In this document: positions 37,877 to 48,226 of the stretch, piece by piece
Numbering within the stretch: position 1 is the stretch's first letter
How the letters are laid out: every line of letters begins with the position of its first letter
Assembly (NCBI RefSeq): GCF_027922005.1
Contig: NZ_BSEV01000005.1
Span: forward strand, 124,001-188,000
Source of the DNA: Streptosporangium carneum
GTDB lineage: Bacteria; Actinomycetota; Actinomycetes; Streptosporangiales; Streptosporangiaceae
Length of the DNA: 64,000 nucleotides
Reading direction: 5' to 3'
Made by a program: the position numbers and the translations under genes
The notes under the pieces: generated by a model
Databases searched by the model: none
What the model was told of the DNA's origin: nothing
What the model saw: the letters and a program-made list of their open reading frames with translations, nothing else

Positions 37877-39379
37877 ATGACTGTCACCGTGGAGAGCGCC
37901 CGCACGTACGAGGTTCGTACCTACGGGTGCCAGATGAACGTGCACGACTCCGAGCGCCTGTCGGGCCTTCTCGAGGACGCCGGATACGTCCCGGCTCCCG
38001 AGGGGGAGACGGCCGACGTCGTCGTGTTCAACACCTGTGCCGTGCGGGAGAACGCCGACAACCGGCTCTACGGCAATCTCGGGCACCTGCGTCCCTCGAA
38101 GGTCAGCAATCCCGGGATGCAGATCGCCGTCGGCGGTTGCCTGGCGCAGAAGGACCAGGGGGAGATCGTCCGTAGGGCGCCCTGGGTCGACGTGGTGTTC
38201 GGCACGCACAACATCGGCTCGCTGCCGGTGCTGCTGGAGCGGGCACGCGTCCAGCAGGAGGCCCAGGTCGAGATCAAGGAGTCCCTGGAGACCTTCCCGA
38301 GCACGCTGCCGACCAAGCGGGAGTCCGCCTACGCCGCGTGGGTCTCGGTCTCCGTCGGGTGCAACAACACCTGCACGTTCTGCATCGTGCCCGCGCTCCG
38401 GGGCAAGGAGAAGGACCGCCGCCCCGGCGACGTCCTCAACGAGGTGCGGACCCTGGTCGACCAGGGCGTGCTGGAGATCACCCTGCTCGGTCAGAACGTC
38501 AACACCTACGGCGTCGAGTTCGGCGACAAACTCGCCTTCGGCAAGCTCCTGCGGGCCTGCGGCGCCGTCGACGGCCTCGAGCGGGTCCGTTTCACCAGCC
38601 CGCATCCCGCCGCGTTCACCGACGACGTCATCGAGGCCATGGCCGAGACGCCCAACGTGATGCACCAGCTCCACATGCCCCTGCAGTCGGGCTCGGACCG
38701 GATCCTCAAGGCGATGCGCCGCTCGTACCGGGCCGAGCGCTACCTGGGCATCATCGAGCGGGTCCGCGCGGCCATGCCGGACGCGGCCATCTCGACCGAC
38801 ATCATCGTGGGCTTCCCCGGCGAGACCGAGGAGGACTTCCAGGGCACGCTGGACGTCGTGCGCCGGTCGCGCTTCGCCAACGCCTTCACCTTCCAGTACT
38901 CCATCCGCCCCGGCACGCCCGCCGCGACCATGGACGACCAGATTCCCAAGGAGGTCGTGCAGGAGCGCTACGAGCGGCTCGTCGCCCTGCAGAACGAGAT
39001 CTCCTGGGAGGAGAACAAGAAGCAGGTGGGCCGCACGCTCGAGGTGCTGGTCGCCGAGGGCGAGGGTCGTAAGGACGAGGCGACCAACCGCCTCTCCGGG
39101 CGCGCGCCCGACAACCGCCTGGTCCACTTCACCCCTGGCGCGGAGGTTCCGCGTCCCGGCGACATGGTCCGCGTCGAGGTAACCTACGCCGCGCCCCACC
39201 ACCTGGTGGCCGACGGGCCCGCGCTCGAGCTGCGCCGTACGCGCGCGGGCGACGCCTGGGAGGCCAGGCAGGCGGCCCCGGCGGCCCAGGGCTCGGGAGT
39301 CATGCTCGGCATGCCCTCGATCGGCCGCCCCGCCGTCCCCGCCGTCCAGGAGGCCTCGGGCTGCTCCGTCCGTTCCTGA
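37877..39379 (+). CDS. miaB: tRNA-2-methylthio-N6-dimethylallyladenosine synthase MiaB
   Basis: Radical-SAM methylthiotransferase that adds a methylthio group to i6A37 of tRNA. The 500-residue protein has the UPF0004 domain with its auxiliary-cluster Cys in YGCQMN, NTCAVRE and GGCLAQ, the radical-SAM CxxxCxxC in CNNTCTFC, and a C-terminal TRAM domain (about 385-450). The last about 45 residues are an Ala/Pro-rich tail. Start is the ATG at 37877 ([18 protein letters not shown]). miaA, encoding the preceding step, lies 3.5 kb downstream on the same strand, as in other actinobacteria. Confidence 0.97.
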   Translation: MTVTVESARTYEVRTYGCQMNVHDSERLSGLLEDAGYVPAPEGETADVVVFNTCAVRENADNRLYGNLGHLRPSKVSNPGMQIAVGGCLAQKDQGEIVRRAPWVDVVFGTHNIGSLPVLLERARVQQEAQVEIKESLETFPSTLPTKRESAYAAWVSVSVGCNNTCTFCIVPALRGKEKDRRPGDVLNEVRTLVDQGVLEITLLGQNVNTYGVEFGDKLAFGKLLRACGAVDGLERVRFTSPHPAAFTDDVIEAMAETPNVMHQLHMPLQSGSDRILKAMRRSYRAERYLGIIERVRAAMPDAAISTDIIVGFPGETEEDFQGTLDVVRRSRFANAFTFQYSIRPGTPAATMDDQIPKEVVQERYERLVALQNEISWEENKKQVGRTLEVLVAEGEGRKDEATNRLSGRAPDNRLVHFTPGAEVPRPGDMVRVEVTYAAPHHLVADGPALELRRTRAGDAWEARQAAPAAQGSGVMLGMPSIGRPAVPAVQEASGCSVRS

Positions 39380-39404
39380 GCCGCACGGGTCGCCTGAACG
39401 CCAC

Positions 39405-39917
39405 TCAGCGGCGCACGAGCTCCTCGAGCACGGCACGGCAGTACGCGCGTCTGAGTCCTTCGAAGGCCGCGCAGGGGTCGGAGCGCCGGGGCGCCGGCCT
39501 GTCAGGGGCCGGGTGACGCCTGGTTCGGGGCGCGACCGCTGAGGGGCGGGGCGTGGGCCTCGGCGTCCTCCTCACCCGGCTGTGTCCTGCCGTTCGCTCG
39601 GCCGCCCCTCCCGCGGGCGGGACGAACACGGCTCCGGAGCCGGAGGGGCCGTGTCCTCTCCTCGCCGGGGACGCCGGGGAGTTCGCGGCCGTGGAGACGC
39701 CGGTGGGCGACACGGCGGACGGCATGGCGGGCGACACAGTAGGCGACACGGTGGGGAAGGCGGCCTCCGACGGTGTGAACGGGGCCGGTTCAGGGGTCGT
39801 GGCCGCGACGAGTGAGACGCCGAGGCCCACGACGCCGATGGCCGTGATCACACCTGCCATGGCATACGTCCACGAGCGCACTGCCGGTCTGCCGAAAGGT
39901 CTGCCGAAATACGACAA
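39405..39917 (-). CDS. Hypothetical single-pass membrane protein, Pro/Ser/Thr-rich
   Basis: A 170-residue protein with a short basic N-terminus, one TM or signal segment (WTYAMAGVITAIGVVGLGVSLVAA), a long Ser/Thr/Pro region (SPTVSPAMPSAVSPTG) and an Arg-rich part. It ends in a small helix with two Cys (SDPCAAFEGLRRAYCRAVLEEL). That last piece looks like a folded module with a disulfide on the outside. No family recognised. It is convergent with miaB (25 bp apart) and divergent from the LigB-like gene. Confidence 0.7.
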   Translation of the reverse strand: MSYFGRPFGRPAVRSWTYAMAGVITAIGVVGLGVSLVAATTPEPAPFTPSEAAFPTVSPTVSPAMPSAVSPTGVSTAANSPASPARRGHGPSGSGAVFVPPAGGAAERTAGHSRVRRTPRPTPRPSAVAPRTRRHPAPDRPAPRRSDPCAAFEGLRRAYCRAVLEELVRR

Positions 39918-40039
39918 GTCGCACTTCCTCCTGGTGGCTGCGCGAGTGTTTCCTGACTCCGGCCAGTTTGGTGCAGGTCCCCCGGGGACGGTGCGGGTTT
40001 CCCGCGAGGACGTTCCCCCGCCTGCCGTAGTCTGTCGAG

Positions 40040-40801
<762 letters not shown>

Positions 40802-40820
40802 GAGGCCGCCGCGCGCCCGC

Positions 40821-41759
40821 TCACCGCGCGACGCGGCGAGGGACGGGGATCCGCGTCAGGTCGTGCGCCAGGACGACGTCACCGTCGAAGAACCGACGCG
40901 CCTCCTCCAGGAACCGGGGTTCGTCGCCGGCGTCGTAGCGTTCGGAGACGTGGGTCAGGACGAGGCGCCGGACACCGGACTCGGCGGCGACCCTGCCCGC
41001 CTGAGCCGCGGTCAGGTGACCGTACCGCGAGGCCAGCGCGGACTCCTCCGACAGGAACGTGGACTCGATCACCAGCAGGTCCACTCCCGAGGCGAGGGCG
41101 AACACCTCCTCGCACAGCCGGGTGTCCATGACGAAGGCGGCGCTCTGGCCAGGGCGCGGTTGACTGCACTCCTCCAACCTGACCGTCGTCCCGTCGGGGG
41201 CGATCACCGTGCCGGTGCGCTGCAGTTCACCGATCGACGGGCCGCTGACGCCCCGTTCGGCCAGAAGCGAGGGAATCATCCGGTGGCCGTCGGGTTCGTC
41301 GAGGCGGTAGCCGTAGGACTCGACGGGGTGGGAGAGCGGGCGGGCGGTGAGGGTCACAGGCCCTGCGTCGAGCCGGGTGTGCTCCCCGGAGACGGGACGC
41401 TCGTAGATCACCGACGTGTCGGCGAAGGCGGTCGCGTGGCGCAGACGGCGCCAGAAGGTCTCACCGCTCGCGGGATAGGCCGCCTGTACCTGGTGGGCGA
41501 CGCCGTCCCTGGCGATGCGCTGGACGACTCCGGGGACGCCGAGGCAGTGGTCGCCGTGGAAATGCGTCACGCAGATCCACGTGATGTCATGGGAACTGAC
41601 GCCCGCGTGGAGCATCTGACGCTGGGTGCCCTCCCCGGGATCGAACAAGAAGCCCTGACCATCCCAGAGCAGAAGATATCCATTGTGATTACGGTGGCGG
41701 GTGGGGACGGCGCTTGAGGTGCCGAGGACGACGAGCTCACGAAGGGACACAGTCCACAT
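40821..41759 (-). CDS. rnz: Ribonuclease Z
   Basis: tRNA 3'-end processing endonuclease of the metallo-beta-lactamase fold, 312 residues. [21 protein letters not shown] begins the fold; the zinc motif is [36 protein letters not shown] (read in part), [10 protein letters not shown] and LTHVSERY follow, as in actinobacterial RNase Z. The start is uncertain. The ATG at 41759 overlaps the ATG of the divergent ogt gene by 2 nt; a GTG at 41750 would avoid overlap and still include the whole conserved domain. No ribosome site is seen for either, so a leaderless transcript is possible. Confidence 0.92.
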   Translation of the reverse strand: MWTVSLRELVVLGTSSAVPTRHRNHNGYLLLWDGQGFLFDPGEGTQRQMLHAGVSSHDITWICVTHFHGDHCLGVPGVVQRIARDGVAHQVQAAYPASGETFWRRLRHATAFADTSVIYERPVSGEHTRLDAGPVTLTARPLSHPVESYGYRLDEPDGHRMIPSLLAERGVSGPSIGELQRTGTVIAPDGTTVRLEECSQPRPGQSAAFVMDTRLCEEVFALASGVDLLVIESTFLSEESALASRYGHLTAAQAGRVAAESGVRRLVLTHVSERYDAGDEPRFLEEARRFFDGDVVLAHDLTRIPVPRRVAR

Positions 41760-42288
41760 GGTAGGAACCGTGGCGTTCGGGAGTGTCCCGACACCGTTGG
41801 GGGACATGCTCGTCGCCGTCACGGAGGACGGTGTGGCGGGCGTCGGCTGGGTGCACAGAAGCGACGGGCTCAAGGAGCGCATGCTGGGCAGACTCGGGCT
41901 GGTCGAGGTCGACGACCCGGCCAGGACGGCTCAGGCGCTCAGCGAGCTCGCCGAATACCACGAGGGCAGGCTGCGGACCTTCGGAGTCGCCGTCGACTGG
42001 CGGCTGACCTCGTCCGTGCAACGGAGGGTCCTCGGCACACTGTACGAAACAGTCGGTTACGGCAAGGCCGTGACCTACGGCGAGCTGGCCGCGCGGAGCC
42101 GGACGGGCGTTCCCGCACGGGCCATCGGATCGATCATGGGGGCCAACCCCATCCCCATCATCGTCCCGTGCCACCGGGTGGTTGCGGGAAACGGGCTGGG
42201 CGGCTTCAGCGGAGGAGAGGGCGTGGAGTCCAAGCGCTGGCTGCTGACCCTGGAGGGCTATCTGCAGCCGACCCTCGACTGGGACTGA
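41758..42288 (+). CDS. ogt: Methylated-DNA--protein-cysteine methyltransferase
   Basis: A 176-residue suicidal repair protein that removes alkyl groups from O6 of guanine. The acceptor Cys lies in [20 protein letters not shown]; the helix-turn-helix part reads [19 protein letters not shown] and the Asn hinge [13 protein letters not shown]. The N-terminal domain is the short Ogt type. ATG 41758 is supported by GAAGGGAC about 8 nt upstream. It diverges from the RNase Z gene with overlapping start codons. Confidence 0.94.
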   Translation: MVGTVAFGSVPTPLGDMLVAVTEDGVAGVGWVHRSDGLKERMLGRLGLVEVDDPARTAQALSELAEYHEGRLRTFGVAVDWRLTSSVQRRVLGTLYETVGYGKAVTYGELAARSRTGVPARAIGSIMGANPIPIIVPCHRVVAGNGLGGFSGGEGVESKRWLLTLEGYLQPTLDWD

Positions 42289-42336
42289 GCCGTCTCTCCC
42301 GGCGCCCGCCCGGCGGGAAAGCGCCCCCGCGCGGGC

Positions 42337-42366
42337 GCCGCCGGAGGGCGATCGCCTTCCGGCGGC
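42337..42366. terminator. Hairpin between convergent ogt and antitoxin-like genes
   Basis: A near-perfect palindrome: GCCGCCGGAGGGCGAT pairs with the following ATCGCC-type arm (CGCCTTCCGGCGGC) with one mismatch or G-U. It lies between two genes that end facing each other, so it can serve both. Confidence 0.65.
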
Positions 42367-42423
42367 GTGAACCCGAGCTGCGGTGAGCCTCCTCGATCCG
42401 GTGGGCGACCCAGGTCCCGGCGC

Positions 42424-42798
42424 TCAGGGCGCGTCCGGCCTGCCCGTCGAAGGAGGAGGGGGCTCGTCGTCAGGGGCCCGGTGGGGGACGTTCCCGCCGG
42501 GAGTTCCCGAAGGGCCTGTGCCTCCGTACGGATCACCGTGGCCGGAGGCCGCGGAGGCGTCGTCGTGGGCTCCGTGAGGGCCGGTCCGGCCGGGAGCCTG
42601 TGCCGGGTCGCTCTGACCGTCGATCCTGTCGGTCATCTCCCTGGCCTTGGCCGCCGCTGTGTCGATGTGCTCGTCGTACTTGCCGCCGGTCTTTTCCTTG
42701 GCTTTCCGCGCCGCCTGGTCGACGCCCTGCTTGGCGAGCTCTTCGGCCTTGGTGCCGTGTTCGCCGAGCAAGCTCTTGACCTTGTCGAAGATCGACAT
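42424..42798 (-). CDS. Small helical protein resembling the MT0933 antitoxin family
   Basis: A 124-residue protein. The first 60 residues (MSIFDKVKSLLGEHGTKAEE..., then KTGGKYDEHIDTAAAKA) match the pattern of the short actinobacterial antitoxin/CsbD-like family MT0933 (Rv0909). The rest is a disordered Gly/Pro/His/Asp tail. No toxin gene of the usual partner type is beside it, so an antitoxin role is doubtful; similar orphan copies are frequent in actinomycetes. The ATG at 42798 is preferred to upstream starts. It diverges from miaA (about 75 bp). Confidence 0.72.
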   Translation of the reverse strand: MSIFDKVKSLLGEHGTKAEELAKQGVDQAARKAKEKTGGKYDEHIDTAAAKAREMTDRIDGQSDPAQAPGRTGPHGAHDDASAASGHGDPYGGTGPSGTPGGNVPHRAPDDEPPPPSTGRPDAP

Positions 42799-42873
42799 GG
42801 GTAAGACCCCCGATCCGATGCGACGAAGCATCGTCATCCCATGCATACCCAGAGAGTTGACACACTTATCACC

Positions 42874-43779
42874 GTGCGTCAGCTACCAGTCATCGCCGTC
42901 ATCGGCCCCACCGCCGCGGGGAAGTCCGACCTCGCCGTGGACCTGGCCCTCGAACTGGAGGGTGAGGTCATCAACACCGACTCCATGCAGCTCTACCGGG
43001 GAATGGACATCGGCACGGCGAAGCTCACCCGGGAGGAGCGGCGCGGGGTGCCGCACCACCTGCTCGACATCTGGGACGTGACCAGGGCGGCGAGCGTCGC
43101 CGAGTACCAGTCACTGGTCCGCCCGCTGATCGACGACCTGCGGGCGCGGGGGATCGTGCCGATCCTGGTCGGCGGGTCCGGGCTCTACGTGCGGGCCGCG
43201 CTCGACGACCTCGAGTTTCCCGGCACGGATCCGGAGATCCGCGCGAGACTGGAGGCGGAGCTCGAACGCGCGGGCACCGCCCCGCTGTACGAACGGCTTC
43301 GCGAGCGCGACCCGAGGGCGGCCGAGGCGATCCTCCCCGGCAACGGCCGCAGGATCGTCCGCGCGCTGGAGGTCATCGAGCTGTCTGGGCGGCCGTTCTC
43401 GGCCACGATGCCGTCGTACGACGCGGTCTACGACAGCGTGCAGCTGGGGGTCGAGGTGCCGAGGGAGGTTCTGGACGAGCGGGTCGCCGCCCGGGTCGAG
43501 CGCATGTGGGAGGCCGGGTTGGTCGAGGAGGTCAGAGGCCTGGCCGCGCGCGGACTCGCCGAGGGCAGGACAGCCAGCCGCGCGCTCGGTTACGCCCAGG
43601 TTCTGCGCTTCCTCGAGGGGGAGTGGAGTGAGGAACAGGCCAAGGAGGAGACGATCCGCGCCACCCGCAGGTTCGTCCGCCGCCAGGAGTCGTGGTTCCG
43701 GCGCGATCCCCGGGTGCTCTGGCTGCCCCAGCAGGCGCCGGACCTTCTCGGCAGGGCGCTCGCGACGCTGTCCCGCTGA
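42874..43779 (+). CDS. miaA: tRNA dimethylallyltransferase MiaA
   Basis: Prenylates A37 of tRNAs reading UNN codons, the substrate-forming step for MiaB. About 301 residues: P-loop [39 protein letters not shown] and [20 protein letters not shown] are family segments, and the C-terminus has [11 protein letters not shown] and [24 protein letters not shown] at 42874 puts the P-loop close to the N-terminus, as in homologues; the frame also has an ATG at 42841. TTGACA at 42857 may be a promoter element, which would favour the shorter form. Confidence 0.95.
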   Translation: MRQLPVIAVIGPTAAGKSDLAVDLALELEGEVINTDSMQLYRGMDIGTAKLTREERRGVPHHLLDIWDVTRAASVAEYQSLVRPLIDDLRARGIVPILVGGSGLYVRAALDDLEFPGTDPEIRARLEAELERAGTAPLYERLRERDPRAAEAILPGNGRRIVRALEVIELSGRPFSATMPSYDAVYDSVQLGVEVPREVLDERVAARVERMWEAGLVEEVRGLAARGLAEGRTASRALGYAQVLRFLEGEWSEEQAKEETIRATRRFVRRQESWFRRDPRVLWLPQQAPDLLGRALATLSR

Positions 43780-43898
43780 CCCCGGCCGGGACGGCCGTCG
43801 GAAGGACGGCGTCGACCGTCGCCCTCCGCCGCCCGGCCGCGCAGCGGGGGGCCGGTCGCAGGTCGAGGGGGGCCGAGGTGCGGGGATAGAGTTGGGGC

Positions 43899-44705
43899 AT
43901 GCGATTCGTCAAGGGGCACGGCACCGAGAACGACTTTGTGATCCTCCCCGATCCTGACGGTGAGCTGGAGCTCTCCGCGGCGCGCGTCGCCGCGATGTGC
44001 GACCGGCGCGCGGGGATCGGCGCCGACGGAGTGCTGCACGTGATGCGCACGAAGCTCAGCCCCGAGGTCGCCGACCAGGCCGGTGAGGCCGAGTGGTTCA
44101 TGGACTACCGCAACGCCGACGGCGGCGTCGCCGAGATGTGCGGCAACGGCGTGCGGGTCTTCGCCCGTTACCTGGTCGACGCCGGGCTGGCGGACGCGGG
44201 CGAGTTCGGGATCGCGACCAGGGGGGGCGTCAAGCGCGCACGGCTGGCGGAGACCGGCGACGTGACCGTCGAGATGGGCCCGGCCCGGGTCCTGGGCGAC
44301 AGCACCACGACCGTGACGGGCAGGCGGTACGACGGCGTCCACGTCGACATGGGCAACCCCCACCTGGCGTGCGTCATCGGAGACCCGGTCGCCCAGCTCG
44401 ACCTGACCCACCAGCCCGCCTTCGACCCCGCGGTCTTCCCCGTGGGAGTCAACATCGAGCTGCTCAACCCGGTGGGGGAGCGCCGGGTGGTGATGAGGGT
44501 CTTCGAGCGAGGTTCGGGAGAGACGCGTTCCTGCGGCACCGGCGCGGTCGCGTCGGCCGTGGCGGCCGCTCGCCTGGCGGGGGAGTCCACCGGCACCTGG
44601 ACGGTCGAGGTTCTGGGCGGCACGGTCACCGTCACCCTCGACGAGCACACCACTTATCTCGCGGGCCCCGCGGTGCTGGTCGCCTCGGGCGAGCTGAATC
44701 TCTGA
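43899..44705 (+). CDS. dapF: Diaminopimelate epimerase
   Basis: Converts LL- to meso-diaminopimelate for lysine and cell-wall synthesis. 268 residues with the two catalytic Cys: Cys81 in EMCGNGVRVFAR and Cys212 in RSCGTGAVASAV. The start MRFVKGHGTENDFVIL is typical, as is DMGNPHLA before the second domain. It lies 120 bp after miaA on the same strand, the usual actinobacterial order. Confidence 0.97.
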   Translation: MRFVKGHGTENDFVILPDPDGELELSAARVAAMCDRRAGIGADGVLHVMRTKLSPEVADQAGEAEWFMDYRNADGGVAEMCGNGVRVFARYLVDAGLADAGEFGIATRGGVKRARLAETGDVTVEMGPARVLGDSTTTVTGRRYDGVHVDMGNPHLACVIGDPVAQLDLTHQPAFDPAVFPVGVNIELLNPVGERRVVMRVFERGSGETRSCGTGAVASAVAAARLAGESTGTWTVEVLGGTVTVTLDEHTTYLAGPAVLVASGELNL

Positions 44706-44862
44706 GCCCGGCGACCGGAAGATCCTCCGAGTCCCGACGACCGGAAGGCGGCGTCTTCGAGGTCGGATGAGGCGAACTCCACTGAACTGGTCGAATCGCT
44801 CCGTCAAGCGGGACAGCCGAGTCGTTTGGGGCATGGTCGCCGACCTGGCAGACTGACGTCTC

Positions 44863-47139
44863 ATGGACGTGGACATCTGGGCCTGGGTGGGCGACACCCA
44901 GCGGCAACTGCACGAAGCCGGGAACACCGGCCTGGCCATGGCGATCGGCGACGTGCCCGCGCAGGCGCTGGAGGGCCGATACTCGCAGCTCGACGTGCTC
45001 GCGCCGGCCATCGCACAGCAGGCGCAGAACCTGGGGCTGCCCTGGCTGGAGTTCTACGCCCGCTACTGGCACCTGATCGGCCGCATCGGCGACCGCGCCC
45101 AGGGCGCGGTCGCCATCGCCGACGCGGAGACGCTGGTCGAGTTCGCCGGGCGCGACGACGTCCGTGACTGCCCCGGCGCTCCCGGCGCCACGACGGCGCT
45201 GGCTCTCACCCAGGCGAACACCGACGGCCCCGGTTACGCGGCCGAGCGGCTCGCGGCTCTCGAGGCCCTCGAGGTCGAGCCCGCCTCGCTGGCCTTCTCC
45301 GCGGTCGCCGAGCAGTACGTCGCGGCACTGGTCGACGCGGGCAGAGCGGACGAGGCGGTCACCCACGCCGAGTCCGCCGTGGCGAAACTGGGCGCCGCAG
45401 GCCGTGAGGCGAGCTGGGAGCTGGGCGCCGCCTCGGCCCGCGCGCTCCTGGCCGCAGGCCGCGCCGAGGACGCGCTCACCGCGCTCGACGCCGCCACCGG
45501 CTTCAAGCCCGACGACCCCGTCGCCAAGGCGCACCGCGAAGGCGTGCTGCGCTCGCTCGTGCTCGCCACCCTGGGAAGGCCCCAGGAGTCCGTCGACGCC
45601 CTGCCCGACCTCGACGTGGTCGGCGACCACCCGCGTGACTGGGCCGAGTGGGCGCGGGCCGTCCGCGAGCTCGCCGGGTCCGCGCGGATCACCAACACCT
45701 GGCAGCTCGGCCGGGTGCTCAAGCAGTGGATCGACTACTTCGCCATGATGGGCGGCTACCACACCAGGGTCGAGCTGGCGCTCGTCGCCGGGGACCTGGC
45801 GGTCAGCAGGCAGGGCGTCTGGCAGGCCAGGCTGCTGGCCGACATCGCCGAGTCCGCCGCGGGCGAGCTCAGGAACCCCGGTGACGTCGCCGAGCGGGTC
45901 GCCGCGCTGCGCGCCGCGGCCGACAACGCCGTCCAGCCGGAGGCCCCGGGCCCCGAGGCCGAGCTGGTCGAGTACTTCGACGCCGCCGACGGCTTCAACG
46001 CCGACCCCGAGCGCTGGGTCGACTGGCTGACCCCGCTGTCGGGGCACGACCTGCCCGCCACCCGCAGGCACACCACCACGCTGGGCTTCCTCGGATACCC
46101 GGCCAGGGGCGCCGACATCTACTGGACCATGCTGGTCGAGTCGGGCGACCTCGACGCCGCCGAGGCGCAGGACGTCTCCTACCTCACCGGCCTGCTGATC
46201 GAGGCACGCCAGGACGAGCGCCTGGAGCAGATGGCGCAGCGACTGCCCGAGGCTCAGCGTCACCTGGCCCTGGGTCGCCTGCACCGCGCGAGGGAACGCT
46301 GGGAGCAGGCCGCGGCCGAGGGGGAGGCGGCGGTCGCCGCAGGTGCGGGCATCGAGGCGAGCCGGCTGTGGTCGGCCGCCGTGCAGCAGAGCGGCGACAA
46401 CGCCAAGGGCGCCGCGATCCTGCGCGATCTCCTCGACTCCGAGGAGATCGAGCCGGAGGACGTCTGGCGGATGATCACCATGGCCACGGCCGCGGAGGAC
46501 TGGGAGACCGTTCGCGCGGGCACCGCCAAGCTCGGCATGCCGCTGCAGTCGACCGAGGGGCCGATCGAGGAGGAAATGGGCCTGGTGCGCATCATCCTGC
46601 CCGCTCCCGACGGCAGCCAGCGTTCGGTCATCAGCCTGCGGACCGGCCCCGCCACGGCCCGCCTGGCCATTCCGCAGCCTCCCGGAATGGAGTACAACGC
46701 CGGTGACCTGGTCGTCTTCGACCCGCAGCTGCTGGAGCCCATCCCGGAGAGCGAGGAGGAGCAGGAGGGGTTCATCCCGCCGTTCGCCGCGGTCAGCATG
46801 CTCCGCCCCGGCGGTTACACCAGCTGGTTCTTCGACGGCGCCGCTCCCAGCGAGGCCGACTGGACCGAGTTCAACGAGGTCATGGCCGAGCGCGGCTGGC
46901 CGATGTGGGTCTACAGCGACGACAACTACACCGTGACGCACCCGACCTCGGGCGAGAGACTGCCCGGAGTGTTCGGCTGGATCGCGGTTCCGCCGGACGT
47001 CACGCCGGTCGAGGTGGACGCGCTGCTCGACGACGCGACCGAGCGCTGGGTCCACCCTCTCGCCTGGCTCGACCTGGCCAAGGCCGTCGACGTCGAGGTG
47101 GAGCGGCACGAGCGCATCGTCAAGGAGTACGGCCTGTAA
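44863..47139 (+). CDS. Large TPR-like hypothetical protein
   Basis: A 758-residue cytosolic protein I cannot assign. The first two thirds are helical with degenerate TPR-like pairs (AVAEQYVAALVDAGRADEA, GAASARALLAAGRAEDAL, LGRLHRARERWEQAAAEGE). From about residue 570 it becomes beta-rich (VRIILPAPDGSQRSVISLR, AGDLVVFDP, YTSWFFDGAAPSEADW). No NTPase, helix-turn-helix or enzyme motif is seen. Codon bias is excellent, so it is surely expressed. It may be a scaffold or sensor; there is no operon partner (157 bp after dapF, 223 bp before the SDR gene). Confidence 0.85.
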   Translation: MDVDIWAWVGDTQRQLHEAGNTGLAMAIGDVPAQALEGRYSQLDVLAPAIAQQAQNLGLPWLEFYARYWHLIGRIGDRAQGAVAIADAETLVEFAGRDDVRDCPGAPGATTALALTQANTDGPGYAAERLAALEALEVEPASLAFSAVAEQYVAALVDAGRADEAVTHAESAVAKLGAAGREASWELGAASARALLAAGRAEDALTALDAATGFKPDDPVAKAHREGVLRSLVLATLGRPQESVDALPDLDVVGDHPRDWAEWARAVRELAGSARITNTWQLGRVLKQWIDYFAMMGGYHTRVELALVAGDLAVSRQGVWQARLLADIAESAAGELRNPGDVAERVAALRAAADNAVQPEAPGPEAELVEYFDAADGFNADPERWVDWLTPLSGHDLPATRRHTTTLGFLGYPARGADIYWTMLVESGDLDAAEAQDVSYLTGLLIEARQDERLEQMAQRLPEAQRHLALGRLHRARERWEQAAAEGEAAVAAGAGIEASRLWSAAVQQSGDNAKGAAILRDLLDSEEIEPEDVWRMITMATAAEDWETVRAGTAKLGMPLQSTEGPIEEEMGLVRIILPAPDGSQRSVISLRTGPATARLAIPQPPGMEYNAGDLVVFDPQLLEPIPESEEEQEGFIPPFAAVSMLRPGGYTSWFFDGAAPSEADWTEFNEVMAERGWPMWVYSDDNYTVTHPTSGERLPGVFGWIAVPPDVTPVEVDALLDDATERWVHPLAWLDLAKAVDVEVERHERIVKEYGL

Positions 47140-47246
47140 CCGTCGTCCGGAAGGCCCCGCCTCCGAGACCCCGAGGGGCTTCGAGGCTCCCGGGTCTTCG
47201 AGTTCAGGCCGGAGGCTTTCGAGGCCTCCACGCCGTCGACACCACG

Positions 47247-47275
47247 CCGCCCGCGAGGATCATCCTCGCGGGCGG
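47247..47275 (+). terminator. Strong hairpin after the 758-residue gene
   Basis: A perfect 14-bp inverted repeat beginning CCGCCCGCGAGGAT with a single central base, located 108 bp after the stop and before the SDR gene. Very stable, without a T-run. Confidence 0.75.
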
Positions 47276-47362
47276 TCGGCTTTCCCGCTGGAATGTCGTT
47301 TTCGGATTCGCGTGGATAATGTGCGCGGACAACCGGATGAGCCGGCGAAGAGGAGGACCCGG

Positions 47363-48121
47363 ATGCTGGACCGATTCCGGCTGGACGGCAAGGTCGCGAT
47401 CGTCACCGGCGCCTCCTCGGGGCTCGGCGTCGCGTTCGCCCGGGGCCTCGCCGAGGCGGGGGCGGACATCGCGATCGGCGCGCGTCGCGAAGACCGTCTC
47501 GAGCGGACGCGCGCCCTGGTCGAGGAGACCGGCAGGCGGTGCGTCGCCCTGGCGACCGACGTGACCAGTCCCGAGGACTGCCAGGCCCTGGTCGACGCGG
47601 CGGTCGCCGAGCTGGGCGCGGTGGACGTCCTGGTCAACAACGCGGGCGTCGGTACGGCGGTGCCCGCGCTCAAGGAGACCCCGGAGCAGTTCCGCCGGGT
47701 CGTGGACGTCAACCTGCACGGCTCCTACTGGATGGCGCAGGCCTGCGCCCGGGTCATGAGGCCGGGCTCCTCCATCGTCAACGTCGGCAGCGTCCTGGGG
47801 GAGACCACGATGGGCCTGCCGCAGGCCGCCTACAGCGCCTCGAAGGCGGCCGTCGCCGGGCTCACCCGCGACCTGGCCCAGCAGTGGACGGGTCGACGCG
47901 GCATCCGGGTCAACTGTCTGGAGCCGGGCTTCTTCGTCTCCGAGATGACCGAGCAGTACGCCGAGGGATACCTGGACCGGCAGCTCGAACACCGGGTGCT
48001 GATGAGACGCCCCGGCGACCCCGCCGAGCTCGTCGCGGCGGCGATCTTCCTCGCCTCCGACGCGGGCTCCTATGTCACGGGTGCGGTGATCCCGGTTGAC
48101 GGTGGGATCCTCATCACCTGA
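47363..48121 (+). CDS. Short-chain dehydrogenase/reductase (SDR)
   Basis: A 252-residue classical SDR. Cofactor loop TGASSGLG, structural NNAG (VLVNNAGVG) and the catalytic set Asn/Ser/Tyr/Lys in VNVGSVLGE and QAAYSASKAAVAG are all present; the end SYVTGAVIPVDGGILIT is normal. The Arg-rich turn after strand 2 (IGARREDRLER) favours NADP(H). Substrate unknown. ATG 47363 follows AGGAGG; the longer frame from 47312 is not needed. Confidence 0.92.
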   Translation: MLDRFRLDGKVAIVTGASSGLGVAFARGLAEAGADIAIGARREDRLERTRALVEETGRRCVALATDVTSPEDCQALVDAAVAELGAVDVLVNNAGVGTAVPALKETPEQFRRVVDVNLHGSYWMAQACARVMRPGSSIVNVGSVLGETTMGLPQAAYSASKAAVAGLTRDLAQQWTGRRGIRVNCLEPGFFVSEMTEQYAEGYLDRQLEHRVLMRRPGDPAELVAAAIFLASDAGSYVTGAVIPVDGGILIT

Positions 48122-48211
48122 GGTAATCGTCTCACCTGAGTTAAGCATCCGGTTTCATGGAACATGCACGTCTGTTACGCGGGCATGCGAGAGTTCCTGT
48201 TACTCAGGTGA
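48114..48211. repeat. TCACCTGAG(G/T)TAA repeats around the SDR stop and cupin leader
   Basis: TCACCTGAGGTAA (48114-48126, covering the SDR stop codon), TCACCTGAGTTAA (48132-48144) and the inverted TTACTCAGGTGA (48200-48211). Two copies point one way and one the other, just before the cupin gene. It could be an operator or the remnant of a small mobile or repeat element. Confidence 0.55.
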
Positions 48212-48226
48212 ACGGAAGGAGGCATC

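Noticed and set aside
42424..42798. Toxin-antitoxin locus
   Set aside because: Only the antitoxin-like protein is present; the neighbour is miaA and no toxin-like ORF is found.
44632..47109. 825-residue minus-strand ORF
   Set aside because: Opposite the 758-residue gene; no protein motifs, only His/Gly/Arg-rich shadow composition.
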